NCBI GenBank assembly: GCA_902532675.1 | Contig: CACAIY010000004.1 | Coordinates: forward strand, 1-64,000 | DNA from: an uncultured SAR86 cluster bacterium | GTDB lineage: Bacteria; Pseudomonadota; Gammaproteobacteria; Magnimaribacterales; Magnimaribacteraceae | Length of the DNA: 64,000 bases | Direction of reading: 5' to 3' | In this document: positions 58,279-64,000 of the stretch, piece after piece | How positions within the stretch are numbered: position 1 is the stretch's first letter | Layout: each line of letters opens with the position of its first letter | The notes under the pieces: model-generated | What the model was told of the DNA's origin: nothing | What the model saw: only the letters and a program-made list of their open reading frames with translations | Databases searched by the model: none | Position numbers and translations under genes: made by a program

Positions 58279-59598
58279 ATGAGTGCTCAACAAAATCTAA
58301 ATTTAGATAATTATTGGCTACCATTTACGCCAAATAAAAAGTTCAAAGCAAACCCTAGGTTATTAGTTTCAGCTAATGGCATGCATTATAAAACTGATGA
58401 TGGCAGACAAATTCTAGATGGTATATCTGGTCTTTGGTGCTGTAATGCAGGTCACTGCCACCCTAAAATAGTTTCGGCTGTGCAACATCAAGTTGGTGAA
58501 TTGGATTATGCAACTGCTTTTAATATGTCTCATCCTAAAGCTTTTGAATTGGCAGAAAAGATAGCGGATTTAACACCCGATGGTTTGGATAGGGTATTCT
58601 TTGGAACTTCAGGTTCCGAAGCTGTTGAGACTGCTTTGAAGGTTGCTCTTGCGTATCACGCTTCTAAAGGCGATGGCCAAAAAACAAAATTCATAGGAAG
58701 AGAGAAGGGATACCATGGCGTCAATTTTGGTGGTGTATCTGTAGGTGGCTTAACGCCCAATAGAAAATCATTTGGCCCCTTGCTTCCTGGTATAGATCAT
58801 ATGCCTCATACCTGGAATCCTGAACATATGGCTTTTACTAAAGGTCAACCTGAGTGGGGCCTGCATTTAGCAGAAGAATTAGAGAAAATACTAGTCTTAC
58901 AAGATCCTTCCACTGTTGCAGCAGTGATCATAGAGCCTGTAACCGGTTCAGGGGGAGTAATTGTGCCTCCAGTTGGCTATTTAGAACGTATAAGAGAAAT
59001 TTGCACTAAGCACGATGTGTTATTGATATTTGATGAAGTAATTACGGCTTTCGGAAGATTAGGTGATTCTTTTGCTGCAAATCGTTTTAACGTACGCCCT
59101 GACATTATTACCATGGCAAAAGGTTTAACAAGTGCAGTGATTCCAATGAGTGCAGTTGCTTTTGATACAGCTATTTATGATCAACTCATGGAAGGTCCGG
59201 AAGCGATGATAGAACTTTTTCATGGTTACACGTACTCTGGACATCCAGTTGCTTGCGCAGCTGCTATAGCTACTCTGGATGTTTACCAAGAAGAAGGTTT
59301 GTTTGATAAAGCTAAAGAATTAGAACCAATTTTTGAAGAAGCATTGCATAGTCTTAAAGGGCTTAATCAAGTCATAGACATTAGAAATATAGGTCTTATG
59401 GGGGCTGTTCAGTTTGGGCCTGGCAAGTTACCAGCAACTGAATTTGCAGCGAACGTGTTTCAACACTGCTATGACAATGATGTATTGGTTAGGTATTCAG
59501 GAGAATTCTTAGTTCTTTCCCCATCTCTTATTGCCTCTAAAGAGCACATTCATCAAATATCAGACGCATTAAGAAACGCCATAGAAGCAAATTCTTAA
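58279..59598 (+). CDS. Class III omega-amino acid:pyruvate aminotransferase
   Basis: A 439-residue PLP enzyme of the omega-transaminase group, closest in look to beta-alanine/omega-amino acid:pyruvate aminotransferase. Landmarks: LWCCNAGHCHPKIV, FFGTSGSEAVETALK, LIFDEVITAFGRLG and the PLP lysine in TMAKGLTSAVIPM. It transfers the terminal amino group of an omega-amino acid or amine to pyruvate. It is part of the MFS-MoxR operon. Confidence 0.9.
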   Translation: MSAQQNLNLDNYWLPFTPNKKFKANPRLLVSANGMHYKTDDGRQILDGISGLWCCNAGHCHPKIVSAVQHQVGELDYATAFNMSHPKAFELAEKIADLTPDGLDRVFFGTSGSEAVETALKVALAYHASKGDGQKTKFIGREKGYHGVNFGGVSVGGLTPNRKSFGPLLPGIDHMPHTWNPEHMAFTKGQPEWGLHLAEELEKILVLQDPSTVAAVIIEPVTGSGGVIVPPVGYLERIREICTKHDVLLIFDEVITAFGRLGDSFAANRFNVRPDIITMAKGLTSAVIPMSAVAFDTAIYDQLMEGPEAMIELFHGYTYSGHPVACAAAIATLDVYQEEGLFDKAKELEPIFEEALHSLKGLNQVIDIRNIGLMGAVQFGPGKLPATEFAANVFQHCYDNDVLVRYSGEFLVLSPSLIASKEHIHQISDALRNAIEANS

Positions 59599-59608
59599 GG
59601 AATCATAA

Positions 59609-60469
59609 ATGAATAACCAAGAGTGGTTTAATGAATCATTACTTTCTACACCAACGGAAAACTTCGTTGAAGTAGAAGGGGCTAAGATTCATTATTTGAC
59701 TTGGGGCGATACTAAAAATCCAGGTTTATTCTTTATCCATGGTTTTAGTGCCAATGCTCATTGGTGGGATTTTATTGCTCCTGCCTTTACCGAAGATTAT
59801 TGTGTTGTCGCCATAGATCTATCTGGATCTGGTGATAGCGACCACAGAGAAACTTACTCTCAAGAAATGTACGCAAATGAAATTAAAGCCGTGTGTGATG
59901 ATATGGGTTGGGAGTCAGCAGATTTTATTGCTCACAGCATGGGAGGATCAATCTCCTTAAACGCAACTTCAATTTATCCTCAAATTTTTAAATCTCTATA
60001 TTTACTAGATTCCATTGTTATTTTACCACCAGATAAAGTAAGAAATTATTCTTCAAATAGATCCATGATTAGAGCTGACTTCATTTATGAAGATGAAGCT
60101 TCTGCTATAGAAAGTTTCAGATTGATACCCCCACAACCTTGCAGAAATGAATTTCTTTTAAATCATATCGCCATAAATTCATATAAACAGACTGAAGAAG
60201 GGTGGCTGCTTAAATCGGATGGGAAGATGATGAAAACCTATCAATCTAAGGACTTAACAGAGACTTTGATGGCAATTCAATGTCCTATTTATATTGTATA
60301 TGGTTTAATGAGCCAGATTTTTACGCAGGAAATTCTTGACTACACTGTCTATGTCGGAAATATACCCCCAGAAAGGGTAATAGGTGTGCCAGGAACAATG
60401 CATCATTTATTTGTAGATGACCCTTTAAGCGTTATAGAAGAATTAAAAAAATTATTAGGAGATAATTAA
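59609..60469 (+). CDS. Alpha/beta-fold hydrolase
   Basis: A 286-residue alpha/beta hydrolase. Oxyanion motif FIHGFSANAHWWDF, nucleophile AHSMGGS, and catalytic His in PGTMHHLFVDDP. Likely an esterase, lactonase or C-C hydrolase; substrate unknown. The MoxR gene starts in its stop codon (TAATG), so their translation is coupled. Confidence 0.85.
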   Translation: MNNQEWFNESLLSTPTENFVEVEGAKIHYLTWGDTKNPGLFFIHGFSANAHWWDFIAPAFTEDYCVVAIDLSGSGDSDHRETYSQEMYANEIKAVCDDMGWESADFIAHSMGGSISLNATSIYPQIFKSLYLLDSIVILPPDKVRNYSSNRSMIRADFIYEDEASAIESFRLIPPQPCRNEFLLNHIAINSYKQTEEGWLLKSDGKMMKTYQSKDLTETLMAIQCPIYIVYGLMSQIFTQEILDYTVYVGNIPPERVIGVPGTMHHLFVDDPLSVIEELKKLLGDN

Positions 60470-61422
60470 TGTCAGATGGACCTAAAAAAACTATAAGTAA
60501 AATTACAAAAGGCTTTGCTAAACACGGTTATATTTGTAGTGACCAAATCTCTACTGCTGTTTACCTAGCTTCAGAACTTGAGAAACCTATCTTAATCGAA
60601 GGACCTCCAGGTGTAGGTAAAACAGAGTTGGCTAACACGGCAGCAATGTACTTCAAAAAAGAATTAATTCGTTTGCAGTGCTACGAAGGCCTTGATGAAT
60701 CAAAAGCTTTGTATGAATGGCGCTACGGCAAACAACTTTTATACACCCAAATCTTAAAAGAACAAATGCAAGAAGTCCTTGAGGGGGCTAAAGGATTAAA
60801 AGAGTCATTGGGTAGGTTAATGAAATTTGAAGATATATTCTTCTCAGAAGATTTTTTAGAGACAAGACCTTTATTAAAAGCTCTATCTTCGGATAAAGGA
60901 TCGGTTTTATTGATAGACGAAGTTGATAAATCTGATGAAGAGTTTGAAGCTTTGTTGTTAGAAATTTTATCTGAATTTCAGATATCTATTCCTGAACTAG
61001 GAGTTAGAGAGGCTAAAGTTAAACCTTTGGTCATGTTAACCAGTAACAATAGTAGGGAAATCGGTGACGCTTTAAAAAGAAGATGTTTGCATTTGTATAT
61101 ACCTTTTCCAGATGCCAAATTAGAAAGACAGATTGTGCAAGCCAGAGTCCCTGAGATATCAGAATCAATGCAAATTCAACTAGTAAATTTTGTACAAGGC
61201 ATTAGGGAATTAGATTTAAAGAAACAACCAGCTATAAGTGAAACAATTGATTGGGCAAAAACTTTAATATTATTAAATTCAGAAGAGCTTGATGCGAATC
61301 TAGCTGAAGAAACTCTTAATATACTTCTAAAACATCAACAAGATATAGAAGTCGTCAAGAAGGAGATACCTGCACTAATTTCAAGTGCCACTGAAACTTC
61401 AGATGGAAAAAGTATTAACTGA
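60469..61422 (+). CDS. MoxR-family AAA+ ATPase, CoxD-like
   Basis: A 317-residue MoxR ATPase closest to CoxD in pattern. Walker A GPPGVGKT (45-52), Walker B VLLIDEVD (146-153), sensor-1 MLTSNN, and arginine-finger KRRC near 205. CoxD is needed for assembly of the copper-molybdenum active site of CO dehydrogenase. No coxLMS genes are present, so another client is expected. The VWA partner overlaps by 20 bases. Confidence 0.9.
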   Translation: MSDGPKKTISKITKGFAKHGYICSDQISTAVYLASELEKPILIEGPPGVGKTELANTAAMYFKKELIRLQCYEGLDESKALYEWRYGKQLLYTQILKEQMQEVLEGAKGLKESLGRLMKFEDIFFSEDFLETRPLLKALSSDKGSVLLIDEVDKSDEEFEALLLEILSEFQISIPELGVREAKVKPLVMLTSNNSREIGDALKRRCLHLYIPFPDAKLERQIVQARVPEISESMQIQLVNFVQGIRELDLKKQPAISETIDWAKTLILLNSEELDANLAEETLNILLKHQQDIEVVKKEIPALISSATETSDGKSIN

Positions 61423-62734
61423 TTTTGTAAAAGCACTCAGAAACTCGAACGTAAGAGTGTCTCCAGCTGAAACATTGGATGCAATGTCTGTTATTGATGA
61501 GGTTGGATATGATGATCGTGAACTTCTTAAAAGAAGCCTTTCGATAGTTCTTCCAAAAACCCCAGACGAGAAACAGAAATTTGAAACCTGTTTTGATGAT
61601 TTCTTTACGGATGAGATAAAAGAACAAGTGCCAGTAGCTTTGAAGGAGCTTAAAGACATTGAAGATGTTAAGTCTGATTTAGCTAAAACACTATTAGAAG
61701 GGTCTCAAGCTGAGCTAATGATATCTATTGCTGATGCTGCTGAAGCTTCAGAAATTAGAGAGATAAGATATTTTACCCAACGTTCAGTTTTTACTAGAAG
61801 AATTTTAGAAAAAATGGGTGTTGGGAAGCTAGAAGATGAACTTATGCAAATAGGATCATTAAGGGAAGAAGATATACCTACTGATTTAGAACAAGAATTA
61901 AGGAATCAATTAACAGGGTTGAGGGAAAGGGTGTCGGACTACGTTCAGCAGCAATTTCTATTGCACGGTGATGTTTCAGGAGAGCAATTAAGAGAACAAG
62001 TATTCAAGTCTATGAACATGGCTCAAATAGATAGATCTTATTTGCATGAAGTTCACTCGTTGGTACGAAGAATGGCTAAGAAGTTAGCTAATTTGCACTC
62101 GAGAAGAAAAAAGAATTACAGAAGAGGCAAGTTAGATATAAGAAAAACTATTAGAGAGAACTGGGTTAATCAAGGTGTTTTATTTAATCTAAGTTGGTCT
62201 TACAAAAAAGTAGATCGACCTAAGATTTACGTTATTTGTGATGTCAGTGGATCGGTGGGTGCTTACGCAAGATTCATGCTTATGTTCTTATTTAGTTTGA
62301 CAGAAGTCGTTTCTAAATTAAGAGCTTTTGTTTTTTCTTCTAACTTAGGTGAAGTCACAGATGAATTTAAAGACTCAAATCTTGATTCTGCTATTGAAAG
62401 TGCATTACAAAAACACGGAGGAGGATCAACCGACTACGGACAAGCTTTAACTGATTTTGTAAGTTTATGTATAGATGAAATTGATAAGAAAACTACCGTT
62501 GTAATTTTAGGCGATGCTAGAAATAATTTTGGACCTGAAAAAGCTCATTTGATGAAAATAATAAATGAAAGATCTAAACAAGTTTTTTGGCTTAACCCTG
62601 AGGGAAAATATCGTTGGGATACAGGGGATTCAGTTATGACAACTTATTCCGCTTATTGCACTAAAGTATTTCAGTGCGGCAATATTGAGCAGTTAGAAAG
62701 AGTCATCTCAACTCTTTTAAAGACAGCCATTTGA
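61403..62734 (+). CDS. VWA-domain protein, CoxE-like
   Basis: A 443-residue VWA protein and partner of the upstream ATPase. The N-terminal ~250 residues are helical and open with DFVKALRNSNVRVSPAETLDAM, the CoxE pattern. The VWA domain carries a canonical MIDAS, D280-V-S282-G-S284, and GGGSTDYGQAL supplies Thr. I take ATG 61403 as the start, since the GTG at 61385 has poor context. Unlike the 8033 protein, its MIDAS is standard. Confidence 0.88.
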   Translation: MEKVLTDFVKALRNSNVRVSPAETLDAMSVIDEVGYDDRELLKRSLSIVLPKTPDEKQKFETCFDDFFTDEIKEQVPVALKELKDIEDVKSDLAKTLLEGSQAELMISIADAAEASEIREIRYFTQRSVFTRRILEKMGVGKLEDELMQIGSLREEDIPTDLEQELRNQLTGLRERVSDYVQQQFLLHGDVSGEQLREQVFKSMNMAQIDRSYLHEVHSLVRRMAKKLANLHSRRKKNYRRGKLDIRKTIRENWVNQGVLFNLSWSYKKVDRPKIYVICDVSGSVGAYARFMLMFLFSLTEVVSKLRAFVFSSNLGEVTDEFKDSNLDSAIESALQKHGGGSTDYGQALTDFVSLCIDEIDKKTTVVILGDARNNFGPEKAHLMKIINERSKQVFWLNPEGKYRWDTGDSVMTTYSAYCTKVFQCGNIEQLERVISTLLKTAI

Positions 62735-62750
62735 AGATACTATTTAAACT

Positions 62751-63533
62751 ATGAAAAAATTATTATTACTCTCCATCTCCTTACTAACTCTGTCTTTTGT
62801 ATCAAACTCTTTTGCTCATGACCTTAAAGGAGCTATAGCTAGCGAAGACAGGACACCTAAGAACGTTGTTAGGGATGTTTATAGGCATCCATACGAGACT
62901 CTAGATTTCTTTGGAATTAAACAAGATATGACGATTATAGAACTGTCTCCTGGAGGGGGTTGGTATACAGAGATATTAGCTAATTACATACATTATCCAG
63001 GTACTTTGATAGCTGCTCATTTTAATCCAGATGCTGGAGGTTATTACAAAAGAGGCAGAGCCAACTTTGAAAAGAAAATGAATAGCAGTCCAATGTATGG
63101 CAGAGTTGAGATAGTTAATATAGATTCAACTTTGGCTGAACCAAATAGCGTTGATGCTGTTTTAACTTTTAGAAATTTACATAACTGGTTAGGGCCTCTA
63201 CTGGATACTATATTTTCTAATTCTTATAAGGCTCTAAAACCAGGGGGAATTTTTGGAGTTGTTGAGCATAGAGCTGATGAAGGAACTACTTTAGAGATGA
63301 TGAAAAAAAGTGGCTATGTAACCGAAAAACACGCTATTGAGATGGCCAAGAAGCATGGATTCGAATTAGTATCTAAATCTGAAGTGAACTCTAACCCTAA
63401 AGATATCAAAAATTACCCAAAAGGAGTTTGGACATTACCTCCAAATCTAAGAATGAAAGATGTGGATAGGCAGAAATACCTTGAAATAGGTGAAAGTGAT
63501 CGTATGACTTTGTTATTCAGGAAACCGCTTTAG
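62751..63533 (+). CDS. Exported class I methyltransferase-fold protein
   Basis: A 260-residue protein with a signal peptide (residues 1-22, KKLLLLSISLLTLSFVSNSF then AHDL) and a class I SAM-methyltransferase domain. The cofactor motif I is IELSPGGGWYTEIL and motif IV-like is FRNLHNWLG. It matches the COG4798-type predicted methyltransferases, which often carry signals. SAM is not known to occur in the periplasm, so its reaction is unclear. It ends the operon and overlaps the convergent gene by 4 bases. Confidence 0.82.
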   Translation: MKKLLLLSISLLTLSFVSNSFAHDLKGAIASEDRTPKNVVRDVYRHPYETLDFFGIKQDMTIIELSPGGGWYTEILANYIHYPGTLIAAHFNPDAGGYYKRGRANFEKKMNSSPMYGRVEIVNIDSTLAEPNSVDAVLTFRNLHNWLGPLLDTIFSNSYKALKPGGIFGVVEHRADEGTTLEMMKKSGYVTEKHAIEMAKKHGFELVSKSEVNSNPKDIKNYPKGVWTLPPNLRMKDVDRQKYLEIGESDRMTLLFRKPL

Positions 63534-63904
63534 ACTTTAATAAGATTCAATAGATTTTTTTTATATTTAAGTTCTATATTTTTCTGAACACTAGAATGTT
63601 CAAGCGTATCTACATTCTTTATTTGTAAACTTTGGTTATCAGAAAAGGATAATTTTGTTGAAGTTATCAGATAAACAATGTCATTCTTTTTTATGTCTTG
63701 GTTTTCTAAAGTAAGAGAATTCAGATTTACGATAAATGAATGAAGTTCTGCGGTTAACTCATCAACTTCGTTCAACTCTAATTGATATCCGTTCATGGAT
63801 TGAATAACAATATGAGTTGTGGCGCTCTTATCTGAATAGGAAGAGTGGAAATTATTAATTTCCTCTTCTAAAGATATGAGATTTTCTATATCAAGATAAG
63901 TCAT
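63530..63904 (-). CDS. Hypothetical protein
   Basis: A 124-residue protein with no recognised domain. It is acidic in the N-terminal third and basic at the C-terminus (KYKKNLLNLIKV), with alternating strands and helices. No signal peptide or membrane segment is apparent. No Shine-Dalgarno is clear. It may be real, as it fills an otherwise empty stretch, but evidence is limited to length and codon pattern. Confidence 0.5.
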   Translation of the reverse strand: MTYLDIENLISLEEEINNFHSSYSDKSATTHIVIQSMNGYQLELNEVDELTAELHSFIVNLNSLTLENQDIKKNDIVYLITSTKLSFSDNQSLQIKNVDTLEHSSVQKNIELKYKKNLLNLIKV

Positions 63905-63942
63905 TGTTTTTGAGTATTTGCATATTAATATAAAATTAAACT

Positions 63943-64000
63943 ATGGATAATGAAAATAAATACGTTAAAAGAGCAAAGAGAGTAGAAGAAAGAGTTAATA
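63943..64000 (+). CDS. Start of a gene cut by the window end
   Basis: An ATG at 63943 opens a frame of 19 codons (MDNENKYVKRAKRVEERVN) that runs off the window. It is highly charged and helical, so its function cannot be inferred. A TATAAA (63929-63934) lies 8 bases upstream. Confidence 0.5.
   Translation, partial: MDNENKYVKRAKRVEERVN

Noticed and set aside
60469..62734. CO dehydrogenase maturation locus
   Set aside because: CoxD/CoxE-like genes are present, but no coxL, coxM or coxS lies in the window.
1..64000. CRISPR arrays, insertion sequences, phage genes
   Set aside because: No direct-repeat arrays, transposase, integrase or structural phage genes were seen anywhere in the window.

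Overview
The window is about 64 kb of AT-rich DNA (roughly one third G+C by eye), packed with genes. Intergenic gaps are short, same-strand neighbours often overlap by 1-20 bases, and convergent genes repeatedly overlap at their 3' ends. The bimodular QueF, SlyX, CsrA beside tRNA genes, PhoB/PhoR, a general porin and a LinB-like dehalogenase fit a streamlined marine gammaproteobacterium. A SAR86-type lineage is my inference, not shown by any marker gene here. I saw no transposase, integrase, phage gene, rRNA or CRISPR array.

Layout. 1-7101: end of an RND/MMPL exporter, then two family III CoA-transferases separated by a glutaredoxin-like protein and TatD, a PQQ-type sugar dehydrogenase and two small membrane proteins. 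7173-11941: a MoxR ATPase plus VWA protein, an ABC-2 exporter, queF and slyX. 11990-17761: tRNA-Ser(GGA), csrA, tRNA-Arg(ACG), phosphatidylcholine synthase, a 2OG-Fe(II) oxygenase, a duplicated-domain secreted protein and tRNA-Gly(TCC). 17786-30307: small membrane proteins, an MFS/metallo-hydrolase pair facing a candidate winged-helix regulator across a 28-bp palindrome, an SDR and a serine hydrolase, then GH13 glucosidase, a haem-dependent N-demethylase-like protein and an M3 peptidase, and a ferritin-like candidate.

30378-49884 is catabolic. It holds an NTP/NDP-exchanger-like carrier, an orphan Rieske ferredoxin, three crotonases, four SDRs, an acyl-CoA ligase, an MhpA-like flavin hydroxylase, an extradiol-type VOC protein, a FAH hydrolase, an alpha/beta hydrolase, a haloalkane dehalogenase, an amidase, a DUF3604 protein and a TauD-type dioxygenase. 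Hydroxylation, ring cleavage, C-C or enol hydrolysis and beta-oxidation-like steps could be linked into one pathway for an aromatic or alicyclic, possibly halogenated, compound.

50339-55207 is a phosphate-response block: phoB, phoR, a porin, a DUF47 PhoU-like protein and a Pit permease. Candidate Pho boxes (7-mers at 11-base periodicity) lie before phoB, the porin and the DUF47 gene. The PhoR has no visible membrane segment.

57127-63533 is a probable operon controlled by the divergent TetR gene: an MFS carrier, an omega-aminotransferase, an alpha/beta hydrolase, a second MoxR/VWA (CoxD/CoxE-like) pair and an exported methyltransferase-fold protein. The two MoxR/VWA pairs without a carbon-monoxide dehydrogenase, the membrane-free PhoR, the 28-bp operator with its unassigned regulator, the catabolic block and the set of genes with -10-like boxes 6-10 bases before the start codon are the points most worth following up.
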